Below, piece by piece: positions 1-15,063 of a DNA stretch of 64,000 nt. Each line of letters starts with the position of its first letter. The first letter of the stretch is position 1. The notes beneath the pieces were generated by a model, which worked only from the letters and a program-made list of their open reading frames with translations, had not been told where the DNA came from and searched no databases. The position numbers and the translations under genes are program-made. The stretch is from Apostichopus japonicus (taxonomy: Eukaryota > Echinodermata > Holothuroidea > Aspidochirotida > Stichopodidae), in the NCBI RefSeq assembly GCF_037975245.1, contig NC_092563.1, positions 15,870,594 through 15,934,593 on the forward strand, read 5' to 3'.

Positions 1-221
1 TGGTTGGTCGCGTGGTTCCACGTGTCAGATTGTCATCCGTTGAAGTATCGATATATGGTCCTCTGTATGTTATTTATTTTTTTACGGGTAATATATTCTT
101 TACCCACGCGACGCGTTGGCTTTGTGCCATCTGTAGTACATCTTTCTTCGTCAATAGTAAACACCCGATCAGTGTAAGGCCGTATATCTTGGGTTAGTTA
201 TCATACTACCATACATCATAT

Positions 222-432
<211 letters not shown>

Positions 433-882
433 GTTCTCATTCAGTTCTATGTACGTAGAAGGTCCATTGTTCCCTTGAATGAAATAATGTCTTCACCATC
501 TACTGTTTCTTTTTAATCTTTTGATTCATATCAGCCTACTATTTCGTATATGTAATAACATTTATTTATTAGTTTTAAAGAAACAGCGAAATCTTCTTTT
601 CTTGCGTGTTCCAGAGAACCTATCCTTTCCGAGAATTTTGAGGAAGAAAAAAGTAAACGAAAATGTAAATCAATTGAAAAGAGATTATCCAGATCCTCTG
701 CCCTAAAAAAAAAAATTAAAAAAAAAAGAAGAAGAAGAAAGAAGGTGACATGATTTGGTTCATGATTTACGCATATGAATGCACTGACATAATAGGTCTA
801 CACATAAACCATCGGGAATCAGGCATTTCACATCAACAAGTTAAATGAAAGGGGATTAAGTGAGATAAGACAACACAAAAAT

Positions 883-885
883 TAT

Positions 886-917
<32 letters not shown>

Positions 918-923
918 CGATAT

Positions 924-974
<51 letters not shown>

Positions 975-1022
975 TATTTATATATATATATATATGTCGA
1001 TATATATATATATATCGATACA
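883..1022. repeat. (TA)n array with embedded TATCGATA palindromes
   Basis: TA dinucleotides are interrupted by ATCGAT blocks near 918-930 and 1000-1020. A G run at about 1051-1061 follows. The frames through it are artefacts. Confidence 0.95.
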
Positions 1023-3055
1023 TAGAGCCGTTACATAGAGCGGATCGGGAGGGGGGGGGGGTAAATGGTTGAGTGGGGGAGAAGAGAGATGGGCTAACTA
1101 GATTATTTTCAGATCCTATGAGCATGGACTTCCTGGTATTTAAGTACATTTTTTAAACTTTTCAATATTCTAAATTTCTCTTTAGAAGTACAACAGCCGT
1201 AAACTGATAGTGTTCTGTATCCTTTATTTATGTCCTCTCTATGATATCTGCGAAACTCGAAGTCCATAATTCGTCTCCATTTGTCGAACCAGCCACTAGC
1301 ACGATCAATCAAAAATTCGAGAGAAAAAAAAACAACTAACTCCTAGTGCGGAAATCTTAGAGTGTATTAGACCACGCGGCCAACATCTTCATCAATTTGT
1401 TTTTTTTTGTATTCGACCTCTTTGTGACCTTGTCTCGCGACCTTTGACCTACTCGTGTAAGGCACGCGTGCGGCATAAACATAATGACATCGCCATCTTA
1501 AAAATATTGATCTAAATTATTTGTTTTACCCGAGGCATGGGTAAGGATATTTATGAGGCCTATTCAAGCACGGAACAACTTGAAAAAATCCAGGCGTCTA
1601 GTTATCTCCCGAAATTCCAAACGACGGGGTCTTCTTTTTTTTTACTTCTTTCTTCTACTTCTTCTTCTCCTCCTTCTCCCCATTTCTCCCTAACCCTTTC
1701 TTGTTTCAAGTCCACTCGGATATGAAAAATTAATATGAAAAATTAGTAACAACGGAGAGATTTTCAGCTTCCATTTCCCCCCTCTTTTTAGAAGAATCCC
1801 TTCAAGACAATTCCACGGTATTATATCTTTTAGCTTTTACTGCACAATGATGTTAAAATATAACGATGGGAATAAACCCTAATTTTCAAACCGTAAAGTA
1901 TAATATTTAAAAGACAAGGATGAAACCACAGGGAAGATCCCGTTGGCTCCCCCATTTGACAAATGTTGGTGTTATTTCTCCTTTTGTTTTCCAGCCTATA
2001 AACTCTGTATTGTATAAGCGCCATAAGCACGTTTTAAGCCCACATGAAGATAGCACCCCGCTAGGACAAAAATCCTTCTGCGACGTGTATATCCACCATC
2101 AGTGAGGAGGTACGTGTAATGCGAGAAACATCTTTCGATATATATACCTGCTTTTTTCTTTACAAAACAGTGTAATATTTTATGTAAAACATTGAAGTTT
2201 TAAAATGTTGCTGTATATCGGCTTCACCCAGTGTATCAAGGGTCTGGGTTAGGATGCATGGAATCTCCAAGGTGTAAACATTAAGCGCAAGAATCTGTTT
2301 TTTCGCTTAATTCTTTCTCCATCTCCCATTATCTCTCTGTCTCTCGTCCATCTCAGACTCTTGTCCTTCTAGCAGATTGTTCACTTCATTGGTTACATTT
2401 TTTGCGCTATGAAATATGAATTATACTTTCAGCGTGTAGGACAAATTACTATTGTATGCTTCTCAGATATAAAATGTTAAACAAATATACCGTGTCTTTT
2501 CATGCGAGGGTCATATGGTCCATAAAAGCAGTTTGTTTGTGCAGATTGTTAGAGCAAGTGTTAAATCCCGACCTTAAAGTCCTAGCGAAACGTTTTTGGG
2601 TGGTGGTGGGGTGAACGATGTGTCACAGAGTGTACCTGTCGAGAGAGGTGGTGGATGGGGGTTAGCGAGGAATGGGTCCAGGTGGGGTCGGTGGGGAATA
2701 CTAATTCCTATCGCTCTGTAACACTTAACTCAATTGGAATGGTACTTAAGTCCAGTGAAATGCTACACATCTCAAGTATTTTCCTCTCATCTGTCAAGCT
2801 TTTAAAGTTTGTGTTATTGGTAATTGGTAGGCGTGTAGAGAGGTTTGTTCTTGTAACGTTTTTTTTTTTCACATCTTATTTATGTTATTTGTACTCGTGT
2901 ACTCGACCTATTGGACTTGAAACTTAGCACAAAAGGGGGGGGGGGGTGGCCAGACATACCCCGGTCAACGGCCTGGTTCCGACCCTGAATCTATTCTCAC
3001 ACTCATATTCAATCTGTTGTATTTGAGATGCAAGTTTGGTCATATGAAAGCAACT

Positions 3056-3182
<127 letters not shown>

Positions 3183-3916
3183 GAAGACGATTAATAAAAA
3201 CAATTAATAATAAGATTAATAAAACGATTAATTAAACACACACAAAAAAAGAAACAAACAAACTAGTAATCACAAAGAAAAAGAGAGCAAATATTAACGT
3301 TGCAGTGTGTTACCTTATAGATCTTGCAATTCATAAATATAAATTTCGTTTCAATAGTAGAAATTCAAACCTGAAACCTGCTTTACACTAATCATGCAAT
3401 TATGATTTATTGTTAATTGTTTGGCTTTCATTTTCTGATAACACGATGTGGATTGCTTAACAACGCACCGATTAACAACCTCTGGTAACCCTCACCCCCC
3501 CCCCCTCCACCCCCGCCCCACATTCCTCCATGTCAATTTGATCTAACACGATGAAATAATTACCATGATTGTTGTCTCTCAAGCCAGTACCGGTATGAGG
3601 TGAAGAATGAGTCTGACCTTATATTAACTTACTCAACTTTTTCATGATAGTTTCGATTTCTTCGTCAGTTTAGATGATAAGGTATTACTCATCATTCCAC
3701 TTTTCTTTCTGTTTTTATATATTTTTTTATCGTTTTTACTTGTGCTATAATTTTTCCCCCAAGTGGCCATTATCATTACCTATACAAACTTATGTCAGGT
3801 CAACCATAACTGTTAATGTATTCAACAGTCCATCGTGTAAAGGGTCTGGCCTCACCAAGTCATTAACACGTCTTGAGTGATTTCTGTAAAATTTCAAAAT
3901 TAGCCGGTATTCACAC

Positions 3917-3947
3917 ATATCTATTCACATATATTCATACATATATT

Positions 3948-4041
<94 letters not shown>

Positions 4042-4074
4042 AATAATACGATTTTCATTTTTCATTTATATATA

Positions 4075-4148
<74 letters not shown>
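3917..4148. repeat. Compound (CATA)n/(TA)n microsatellite in two blocks
   Basis: ATTCATACATAT units lead into TA (about 3953-4042). A 25-bp unique spacer containing ACGATTTTCATTTTTC follows, then a second TA block (about 4067-4148). Confidence 0.95.
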
Positions 4149-4151
<3 letters not shown>

Positions 4152-5199
4152 CATGGTGTTATAATTTTGAAACTTTTTGAAGTAATTCGTGTTTAAGATT
4201 TTTTTCTTGAAAAATATCGCCAATATCTGCTTCCTTCCAAATCCAAATCATTCTGTTGGCCCAAAAGAGGATATAGATTCTCCACTTTGGATTTTTACTT
4301 TTACTTTATATTTATTTCCTAAAAACAATGCGTATTTGTATGTATGTTTGTGTGTATATGAAATATTTTTTGATAATGAATGATATATTCTAAGGAAAAT
4401 TGCGTTCTTTTGTTAATGGAAATGCATTTTCCTTCGGATATACCGTTAACTTGATGCCCAACTGAGATAAAAAGGTGTTCATGCACCTGACAAACTTTTC
4501 CTGTAGCCCACAGCAATCGAACACGGTAAGAATATACCATGGTGCTCACATAGCGGGGGGAAAAAAAGAAGAAAAAAGGCGGAGCCTATAAGATATTACC
4601 TCTATGATCGGAAATTCAGGGATCATCTAAGAATATATGTTATATTTTAAAAGATTACGTGAAATCCTTGAAATGATATGAACATTTGTAACATGCCATA
4701 ACATGCCATAACAGGTGCATGACACATGTTATGATAGCAGCCAAAACCGACATGTCACTATTCTTCATCGGAAGTGTATCTGTACTGGATATCGTCACGG
4801 TCTCTTCTGAGGTGAGAGGATGTGAAGAATAAAAAGTTGACTTTAGTTATCGTCAACATCAAAGTTTGGAATGAAGTTCAGGGACGACGGAGCCGAGATG
4901 GGCAAGGGAAATGGGGTAACGCAGTGAGAACTTGTGGTAGAAAAACCTCAAATAGTGGCCCATCATAAATTAGCACTGCACTTTTTTTTGCGGGAGAATA
5001 AAGTGAACCCTTTATCCGTTTATGTAATTACTTTGTTTCCCGGGAATTTTCTTTGTTAAATTTGCAACAATTCCATTTGTTGCAACATTAAAAAAAAACG
5101 TGCAATAACAAAGTACCCTGCAGTTAAAAAAAAAATAGCAAAAAAGTGGCCTTAAGCTAAAAAGAATTCAAATATAGTAGCTTTCCAAATAACGAAACA

Positions 5200-5343
5200 A
5201 TGGCTACATTTTGGCGTATAAGACGAAAATGGAATCTGTTACGATTAAGAAGACTACGGCGCTTATTCGACACCTCTACGAGGCGGGGCCTGCGACGCCT
5301 CGGTTCAGAGCCGGTAAAACCAACCAGTTGGTGGCATAGGTAA
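5200..5343 (+). CDS. Small arginine-rich ORF, doubtful
   Basis: A 47-codon frame from ATG to TAA in a short G/C- and CpG-richer island. The peptide begins MATFWRIRRKWNLL, has about 14 Arg, and contains repeated RLRRL-type blocks. The opposite strand also has a 65-codon frame across the same island. I recognise no domain. It may be a fragment of an old coding repeat or a chance frame in a compositionally odd patch. Confidence 0.12.
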   Translation: MATFWRIRRKWNLLRLRRLRRLFDTSTRRGLRRLGSEPVKPTSWWHR

Positions 5344-6221
5344 TGTTCTGGCATTTCGATATTTTCAATACTTTTTTCTTAGCTGTGTGAAGGTTGTTTT
5401 TTTTCTTCCAGAAACGTATTTAATCACCGATATAAGAGATAACTATATACCAACCATACACCAAGTGCAGGGACCTGAAGGATTTAGGTCTTTAGTCCTA
5501 CATGGTTAAGTGCCTCCCCCGCACCCCCAAAAAATGTCCACTCTGATAGGCATATAGTCAACCAGCAAATATTAGAGAACTTGTACATAAATTGTGACGT
5601 GTTTTGCACCTGTCTCTATTCCTTCAGCACATTAAACAGACCATCAAGTCTGATAATTGTCATTTCTAATGGCTAATAAAATATTTTCCCTTACCTTGTT
5701 TTGATTTTTTTTTTGAAACGTTTAAAATTAATTAGCCGTATAGCCTTTAATAACGAAAGATTAACGTAAAGAATAACCTCCTCGTTAATTTGGAAGGCAA
5801 ATTTGGATTGGATCGTTAGAGGTAAAAGATGTCTCCCGCAGGAACCATTCATTGATCCATCATTTCCCTGAATTAAACCAATGGATTAGAAACCTTCAAG
5901 GATATCCAATTAGTCAGTCTATATACAGTTTTTTTAGAGTTTCAAAAACGAAAAAAAACTGGGAAACTTTCTTTTACGGTGACATAATTTAATTATGGAT
6001 CATAAGCAATTACTCAAAGTGTACACTTTATAACGACCGACGGATGATTTTTTTTTTGGTTAAATTCGAAATTAACTGCAGTTGAATTAGAGGAAGCGAT
6101 AGTGATTTATTAAATTCTGTCTTTATTCACTTTATTAAGATATATAGGCCTATATCTGCAGGTAGGGATCATGATCGCCAAAGTTTCACAATTTTAGCTT
6201 ATTCAATTCTTCCATATTTTT

Positions 6222-6336
6222 CATTTGTATGTATGTATGTGTGATGTATGTGTGGGTGTATGTATGTATATATATAGGCCTATATATATATAGGCCTATA
6301 TATATATATATAAATATATATATATATTTATATATA

Positions 6337-6383
<47 letters not shown>

Positions 6384-6400
6384 TTATTTATATATATATA
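6222..6400. repeat. (GTAT)n/(TA)n microsatellite with TATAGGCCTATA palindromes
   Basis: GTAT repeats (about 6225-6268) pass into TA repeat. The octamer TAGGCCTA occurs twice 16 bp apart (near 6276 and 6292) inside the TA context. TTTATA interruptions follow. Confidence 0.95.
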
Positions 6401-8692
6401 TTTAAACTGATAAATATGACACAAATGAAAGAATTGAATAAGCTATCTATATACATACAAACATAAATCAATGATAGTATATTGCAGAAAAACCCTATCT
6501 CAATTGCACTTATACATATGAATACGGTACTGCCAGTTTTTTTTTAACCCATTTGGTCATTCGTGCTGACATGATTTCTTAATTACGTCAGAGATAATAG
6601 TATGCCAAGAAATCAAACTAAACGATGGATTGATATGTGTAATATTCAAAAGATCGTATAGTTTTTTCATTTCAAATATAGACAGTTTCAAATGTTGATA
6701 AAAATCGCTCCATCCTGTCCCTCCCTCTCTTTTTAGAAACGATAATCTCCTTTAAAGATATATGCTATTTTAACTTGCCATAAATTCTCCTTCGGCCAAT
6801 ATATAGCTGTATAGAGGGCGAACAAGAATATACTTCGCAAGTCTGTCGCGTGCCGCTCTCGTGACTCACAGAGTCCATGGGTTAATAATCCTGAAGACGG
6901 ATTAATCGGCTGAAAGCGGTTACTTTTCTCTCGAGGGAAACCTCGAGTAAAGCCCCGTGGGGTGCCTTGGAGTCGGTTACCATAGTTACAGAATAATTGG
7001 AGAGGTATGAGACGGGGTTTTAGATTGAAGGATATCTCTCCAAAAAATTTAACAACTTATAACCCGGCGTCTCTTTTCTGATCTCGTATGTATGTTTGTA
7101 TGTATGTATATAATTACTGTATAAGGCCAGCAGCATCAGCGATGATACACCTGGCTTTAATAACCACTCAATATAGGTATTTGGGCGATAACCGAAGAAC
7201 ACCAATAAAGTCCCCGAGAGATTCTCGATGTTATATGCCATATATCGTACTGGACCGTGGCCACGTTTGTTTAAATGAAGCAAATTGCCCCAACCTCTCA
7301 TAAATTGGAGGAGTGAGAATGTTCAAACATTTCAAAGATGTGTTTCTAATTTTAATGCAAAGCATTTGTGGGGGGGGGGGCAATGGGGTGGGGGAAGGGG
7401 CGGTATTAAGTTGGTATTTTGTCTAAACTTGCCGAGCATTACTCAAACTGACATTACAACTGATGACCCTGTTGAATTGGTCACCAAATGAATGTTTAAA
7501 GGATCGAACAAGAAAGAATCATTTGGTTCGATCTTGAAGTTTTTTCATAGAAAACATTTTAAAGGCAAACACATTTTATTTATTTATTATTTTTTTGCTG
7601 TGAATTAACTTTTTGAAATGAAAAATGTGACTATATTCAAGCTCGTGACCTATTCAACGTATTTTCAAGAATCAAACAGCATCGATAAAACTTGATCAAA
7701 ATCAACCGAACATGCAGCATACTTATTGAGAATTATATTAGGCCTACAACAGAAGTGAATTCGCATGGAACGCCGAAGAAAACTCATTGAAAAATAATGA
7801 GTGGTCTAATTCCTCAAGTTCATTCCTTTGTATATATATATATGTGTGTGTTCATCGTTTGTTATACAAACCTAGTATGCGGTGTAGTACTAACAACTAG
7901 TAGATAGCTCACCCAGTATGGCCGTTACCCAGAATTGACATAAATCGGACTATCGTACCTCCACTATAACATATAACTGATGGTATCCTATGGTATGTTA
8001 TAACATATGCAAATTTTCCTCTCTCATTTACCGTTTTGATAATGGGCTATAGAAGAGTCGAAAAATCAGCATATATAAGGTTTTCTGAGATTGGCAAATA
8101 ATCTCGTGGATTAATATCACTTTTATCATCAATAAATTTCCTGAACTGTTTTATTATTACCTTCAATCAATCAATCCTCGTGATTTTTGTTTTTATTACG
8201 CCCAATTGTTGGTATCAATCCTATACTCTTAAACATCAAAGCACCAAAAACTTCGATGATTAATTATTCCTAAATTTTTTTTACTTGTTGAAATATTTAT
8301 ATTTGGTTTGATTGATATTACTAAGAAAGTTAACGGAGGCATGAAATTTTATAGAATTGAAAAAAAAATGATTTATGACTTGTTAAACATCCATTAATTT
8401 GATTCATTACAAATCTTCTTTTCGCGATAAAGATTTAGTACCTGCGAGAAACAAACCGAAACTTGGAACTATGTTTACGAATGTTGGGTGAACAAGTTTT
8501 AGAAAATTTCTAACAGTTGATCAATCAATATATAGCTATACTTTGGGTCCTTGCTGGAGGCGTAGGGAGGTAAGGGACGGAGGGTTCAGGGGTATATTGG
8601 TAGGGGATGGAGTTGGGAAAGGGTAGATGGTAGGGGGGAGGGGTGTTATCAGCTTGAGCGTTACTAATAATCTTTTAGATCTATATACACAT

Positions 8693-8693
<1 letters not shown>

Positions 8694-8729
<36 letters not shown>

Positions 8730-8739
8730 TATATATATG

Positions 8740-8812
<73 letters not shown>
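8694..8812. repeat. (TA)n microsatellite
   Basis: TA repeat with periodic TAAATA and TGTATA interruptions. A G/A-rich patch (8560-8645) precedes it. Confidence 0.96.
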
Positions 8813-9782
8813 CTGTTTACCAATCAAACACATGAACAAAATATAGATGAAACTCAGTTTCTTTTTTTGTATTAAATGGAAGGAATGTTTTATTTTTCAT
8901 ATTTACAATGCAGATCATTTCATAGAAATATATAATATCAATTGGAATGTGCATCATCAATTTGGAAGAAACCCCGGCTAAAATATCACCAAAATTATTA
9001 ACAATTTGATAATATTATTCAGCCCTTGGAATATTATTATTCATGGAAGGCACGTTATGGCTTGGCATTAAACTCAGCCAAATCTTACGAAATGCTTGGG
9101 CAAGTATACAAACAGAGCGTTACCTTGGAAACGATCAAGTAGAACGGAGAATAAAAACAGTCGTTCCGTTCTGAGAAATTCTTGAGAACGTGTGCATGGA
9201 ATAAACTTGCCTCGTGGAAAGTGGAAAGACAGTTTTAAAGGCCATTTTGATCCTAGCGGTCACAAGCATTTTTGGTGCTCATTTATCAAACGGGCTTTCA
9301 CAGACACATCTAAAGAATCCGTATGTATAGAGTTTACAAACCAAAGGCAAGCCATCCAAAATCGGAAAGGTTTGACAGCTATTGTATCTTACTGACAGGA
9401 ATGTTACAAAATATATAGTGCAATTTTAACATTCCATCGAATCATTACAACATGTACTATAAATACCATAATGTAAATGCTTCTGAGGTCAAGAAAAAAT
9501 GCCCCCTCCCCAAGCCCACGAGAACCCTTTTTTTAACGTTTCCTTACACAAGCTAAGGTGTTTATAACTTATTATGAATAACGCAGAAAACTGTCATTAC
9601 ATTTGGAAATTTGGAATTGATAGCGTGACTAGTTTGCATAGGCTAAATTTCGTTACGAATGTGAGTACAATTTCTACCAACCTCATCGAAATAGTATTAA
9701 CTTTGATTTTCAGGGTTTTTTTCATATTTTAAATTTCTTACCAAAAGTGAGTTTGTTTTTCCCTATTCTCGCAACCTCCAAA

Positions 9783-9862
9783 ATGAGTAATCATAATAAT
9801 AGTAATAGTACAAATAATAATGATAATAATAATAATGATGATGATAGTAATAATAATACCAA
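9783..9862. repeat. Imperfect (AAT)n trinucleotide tract
   Basis: AAT triplets interrupted by GAT and AGT give a poly-Asn/Asp stretch in an 84-codon plus-strand frame (9747-10001). The frame has no other protein-like feature. Confidence 0.85.
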
Positions 9863-12032
9863 TGAAATAGAATCTTCGAAGACGTTTGGCTTCAAATTTC
9901 TGCGTTCATATAGTCCTGGTCTGGTTATTTTAAGTCAGTTATACAATTTGTCTGATTTCAGAAATTATATTAAAAAAAAACTACATTACTGTTTCAAATA
10001 ACATGAGTTTATTAAATTTAAAAATGTCAAGTTAGTTGTTTCTGATTCAGTAAACACAGATGATAACGTTAAAAAATATTTCCCTGATCATTGTGACTTA
10101 AATACAGAAATAAAAGCCCGTTTTGTTTTTTGATTCTCTTTTCAAAAGTAGATGTTAATATCTTAAATAAAAGCTGCCAAATTATAAAACAAAACACACA
10201 GGCTAATAACGGAAGATCATTTCTTTGCATAAAAAAAGCTTATCGCTATTAGACGAATCGGAATCATCAAAGGTTTTTTTTTTAGCGGTGTATGAAACAT
10301 TTCTAATTCTCTATTGCGTCAATTCTTGCAAAACTGAGAGGGTCGAGTGGGGGGGGGGGGGGAAGAAAAAACTGAACAGTTCTCGACCTTCTGAAACCAT
10401 ATGAAAACTTTCTTACTTGTTTTACAAGATAATTTTGTTTGTTAACAAAAGAGTTTGCATATATGCAATTGATACCAGAGGGCTCACGACATCGGACATT
10501 TTACAACTTCCGCTTCCTCCCTCTTATTCTTCTCCTTCCTTCTCTTTCTCTCAGTTTTTGTAGGAAGAAATAAATTTGCTTACAAAACACATCTTACAAA
10601 TCAGCAATAAGGTAATATTTTACAGAAGGGCATATATACAGCAATAAAAATGAATAAAATTATTTTTCGTAATTTTTTTGACGATTACAGTTTGATTAAG
10701 CTTAAAAAAAGGAAAATATTAATTGCAATATGAAAATTATTTCTTACTGCCTGCATGTCTTTATTAAAGCAGGGTCATAAGGCTCTTAAACACATCGTAA
10801 TGGGTTGCCCCCCATCCCCCACCCTCCCCCCCCCAATATTCCAGAAAGTGGTATAATTACAGGGACAGAAATAACTATACAGTTTACAATAAGATCAGTT
10901 GGTCTTCTAGCAATTGGAGGCAATAACCACAGACCACTAATTACATGCACAAATGAGAACTTTTCTTACATTTTAGTCCATTAATTGCATAATATCAGAC
11001 ATATGTAGGCCTTAATAGATTACACGTTATAACCATAATATTTGGCTTCGTCATTGGTTTAAGGATATAATAATTCAGAATAAATTGCACCATAATAATT
11101 TTCTCATTATTTTTGCTTCACAAATAGGCAATATTTTGAGAATGCTTTCTGATATCCAGGATTTGTTTTCGAAAAGGAGCTCGATCGTATCATTAATTAG
11201 TAATTGCGTAAAATAAATAAAAACCTTCGGATTAACTACGTTCCAAGGATGCCGAGCAATTCCTAAAATGTCAAAACATGTTTTAATGTTGGTAACGACG
11301 ACACTGACGCTTATTAGATAATATCGCGGTATAGGCCAAAACAATGTAATATTACTATAACGGTAGGATACTACTTGACATTGCTCCTATGAATTTAGTT
11401 ACGATTTAAAAAAAAACACTACAGTTGGAAATCAAAATAACTCCAAAACTTGCTAAGCTGTGTCCGGGAATATAATATAGGTATCATCTATAGCAACAAT
11501 AAGGATGTCAATATTTTAGTATAAATAATTGTAACAGTTAATTTCATAGTCAATTATTCAGACAAATAAAATATAAACTACCGACTATGATGAAATCATA
11601 CTTTTTGTAGAGGGGGGAGGGGGGGGGGGGGTTCATAAGCACGGACCTGCTGCTTTAACATTTTCTCAATAAACTGCCATTAAGCTGGATTCGAATGTGT
11701 ACCAAAAAAAATAATTACAAATATATGTACAACATCTCGGAGAGCCTTTTCCAGAATGCCAACCCTAAGGGCCAGCAAACGCAAAAGGACGTCTGCGTGG
11801 CAATTTCGAAAACGAGTCTGCTGAAGACCGTTTGAGCGAGGTCAGTGTTGTGCAGTGTTGAGTCAATAAAGATCGTACGCTACCAGGGCAGAACGGAAGG
11901 GATTTTGTCCAGGACAGAGCGAAAAAAAGATCATTTGGAAATGTCTGAACACGCATGCAACATGATGGAAGTGATATGGACAATGCTAAAATAAGTTATT
12001 TCGTCGATATATGCCGTGTTTTACCTTTGCAG

Positions 12033-12103
12033 ACGACATCACCAATTATGACTGGAGAAAAATGCTTTGAACGAGGCTGGTCAAAGGTTAAGAAACATCT
12101 CGG
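12033..12103 (+). other. Exon-like segment, unknown
   Basis: 71 nt between an acceptor (TTTTACCTTTGCAG) and a donor (CTCGG|GTAAGTT), both near consensus. One frame is open throughout (TTSPIMTGEKCFERGWSKVKKHL). It contains a DR1-like GGTCAAAGGTTA at 12079-12090. No neighbouring exon could be linked to it and no domain is recognised. Confidence 0.15.
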
Positions 12104-15057
12104 GTAAGTTACCATAGCAATCGTTTACATAGGCCTTGTCGTCCATGCTTATACTCTATATTGTCTTAAATCATATTATGAAGGAGCGGGAAATGAATTT
12201 AGGTCATAAATTGTAAAAGGTAAATCACCTGGTGATTAATTTAAAGAAAAAGATATATTCTTTACAAATATTAATAGTACAGATGAAACGGTCATAAATA
12301 TCGATTTTAGGTGTTCGCCGAAGTTTAAATCGTTTCTCTATCTCTTTCACTCTCGTGTTTTTGTTGTTCTTGTTGTAATTATGCTGACTCATTTGTTTAT
12401 GTAGAGTTGAAGCCTAAGCTTAATATTGTGACGTAGTTCTTTAATGATAGGGTAACAGTTCAAGATATTGCAGTTTTCTTATTCCAATACATAATGATTG
12501 ATCAAAGTTTCATAATTTGGCCAATATCGTATTTTTTTTTTCAACCAGTAAGTTTATTTTATTTTATAAATCCCTATCTTAGATAGATCTCACACCCTGT
12601 TCTTTATTTGTTTTCCATAAAATTTCGATTTCTTCACGATGAGCATGTGACGTCATTGACATGTGACCTGAAGTCAATTACCCCCTTACTCGTTCATTTG
12701 GGGGAGGAATGGTTTGGATCAAGATCGATAATTGTCAAACTTATTGTTTCTGTTTTTCTGTGGCATCATAGCTGACAAAATAATAGAACATCAATTCCCA
12801 GAAGATTTTTATTAATTTATACATTTTGTTTTACCAGAAAAGAAACAAAACACTAAAAGAAGAAAAAAGGAAAAAAAAATACCCCTCATGAAATTGGATG
12901 AAAATTCGGTACGCGAGTCTCCAGCAGACAGACCTATTCATTTTACATGAAAGCATACTGATTTAGCATAATTCCTCACCAAAATTTTTGCAACGGAGCA
13001 TGAAATTGCAAAAGAAAAAATCCGACCTGATTTTTTGTCCTCTCGGCCATATAGGGAAACCAACAGGGGCCTTTTCCATCATTTATCTGCGGAATAAAAT
13101 TTGTATTTTTTGGCTACACCAACAAACAAAATAGTATATTGGCTTTGCCTGACTCTACTAAAATGCCGGTATCCTTCTCTAGGGAGTTATCGACGTTGTC
13201 GCGGGGTAATTGGCCTTGGTAGGGCTAAATTGTTTCCACAGATGGGTCTAAATTGACGGCCCGTGCCCGCCACGCGAGGACGTTGGGAGAGCGATCGTCC
13301 GCAAGGGAGAGAAGAGGTAAAAAAAAAGGAGCATACGGAAGCTTTTTGGTGCCTTGAATGTATAGCGTTAAAAGAACCTTTAAAACATCAGTTGATAGAA
13401 ATGACATTGCAAAAATGGCCGAAATCAGTTAGTGATTGACACCAAACTATTGAGAACATGAGAATGTTTGTGAAAAATACAGAGAGAGAGAATGTTTCTG
13501 TATATTTGCACGAACTAAATCTCAAATTCTACATTATCTAAAAAACTGATATTTCTTTATTCTCTGACTCCGCCAATGAGAGGGGAAAAAAACAAACCGA
13601 ACGCGCATTCTGAATATCTCAGTGCTTTTTGTTATGCTAATAACTTTTAATTAGAATATCACGCCCCTTTTTTTTCAATTTATAATTCATGTTTCTATGA
13701 AATGCTGAAGAGTGTTTAGACGTACACCTACCTACATATCACTGCCAAAATTATCTTTGCTAAACCCGATTGCATTTTACGTTCTCAGCTAGCAGATATG
13801 GAATATTTAATGGCTACTGTAGATTTTTACCTATACCAAAAAAAAAAACAAAAAAAAAGCGAGACAATTTCAAGTGCTGAAAGCTATTTTTTTTTAAAAC
13901 TTGGAATGGCGAATTGTGACAAGTTTTGGTATTTGGTGATATTTGAAGCAGGCAAACGCTGACAGACGAGCAAGTGTAATTATTTCAAGTTATGTTGATG
14001 TTTATTCAGCTGACGTTTATAAAAAAAAAATTCTGTAGCAATCAGTTTCAGATAGGTGAGGAAAACTTAAAAGGTCATTTGTTTAACTTCTAAATTTTGG
14101 CATGCTTAAAGTAGAAAAGTTTCTAAAAATGTGTTTCTACTCAAAACTCTAAGAGTTCCCCCCCCCCTTCCCCACTAATCCCCTAAACGTTAATAATGAA
14201 CGTAGGGTTAAATTAAAAGCTGTTAGTGTATCTTTCATAATGATAGGTTGGCGGTGGGGAGGGGGGCGGAGGGGGGGGGGTAGATGGGTGAAAATAGCAG
14301 TTCAAGAGTAAAGTTTGGAAATGAGCAATTCCTTTCCAGTACACGAGCAAATGCCATGGGCACCGGGAACTATGAAGCCGAGGGGACGTATGCCTTTCAA
14401 AATAAATGCGCTATTCAGAAGAAAAAAAGGTGTATGCATATCTCAATTTAAGACGACATGGTTTCTACATAACTTCATCTGTTTAACATCCGGTGATTCG
14501 GGATCTTTTGATCTTGTTTCGTATCTTTCATAAAACATATATTTATACAGTGTGACCTCAAGTAACCTAACATTGCATTTACTAGAACGTAGGCTACGTA
14601 ATAGCTTGCTTCATTAAACTTAGCGTCCCATGACTTATGTTTACTATTTTCCTAACGCTTCATAAGCCACGAGCTTAAAGCAACACATATGGTCTAACTA
14701 CAATCAATATACTAACTGTGCGCAGGGAAGGGATCCGTGGAGGAACCAGCAGGTCCCTTTTTCTGATATTTTTTACTCAGTGCGAGGGGTGAGGGGCGAG
14801 GTGGGGGGGGGGAAATAAAATGATCTGTTAACACACAATTGCTCAAATCTAAATTATACCGTATACGTAACGGAATAATGTAGTGGACGGGCATTCCTTA
14901 CAATCTGACCGATTGTTTCTCAAAGGCAGTGCTATTTCTGAATTATTTCCGGTATCTACCAATACTTCTTTCCCCGATCTACGTCTTCGGAGAAATTCTG
15001 GATCCAGGTTTCCCAGTTTCACAAGTAGAAAAAAAAATCATCCATTGAGTACTTGGT

Positions 15058-15063
15058 TTTATT
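15058..15063 (-). terminator. Candidate poly(A) signal of the Hox gene
   Basis: AATAAA on the minus strand, 345 nt after the stop codon. A T/GT-rich stretch follows about 20-45 nt downstream, as expected for a cleavage-site downstream element. An ATTAAA-like hexamer nearer the stop (about 15172-15177) is an alternative. Hexamers like this are common in AT-rich DNA, so this is only a candidate. Confidence 0.35.

Noticed and set aside
11765-11983. 72-codon minus-strand frame in a G/C-richer patch
   Set aside because: No splice sites, domain or supporting neighbour. Plus-strand frames are also broken.
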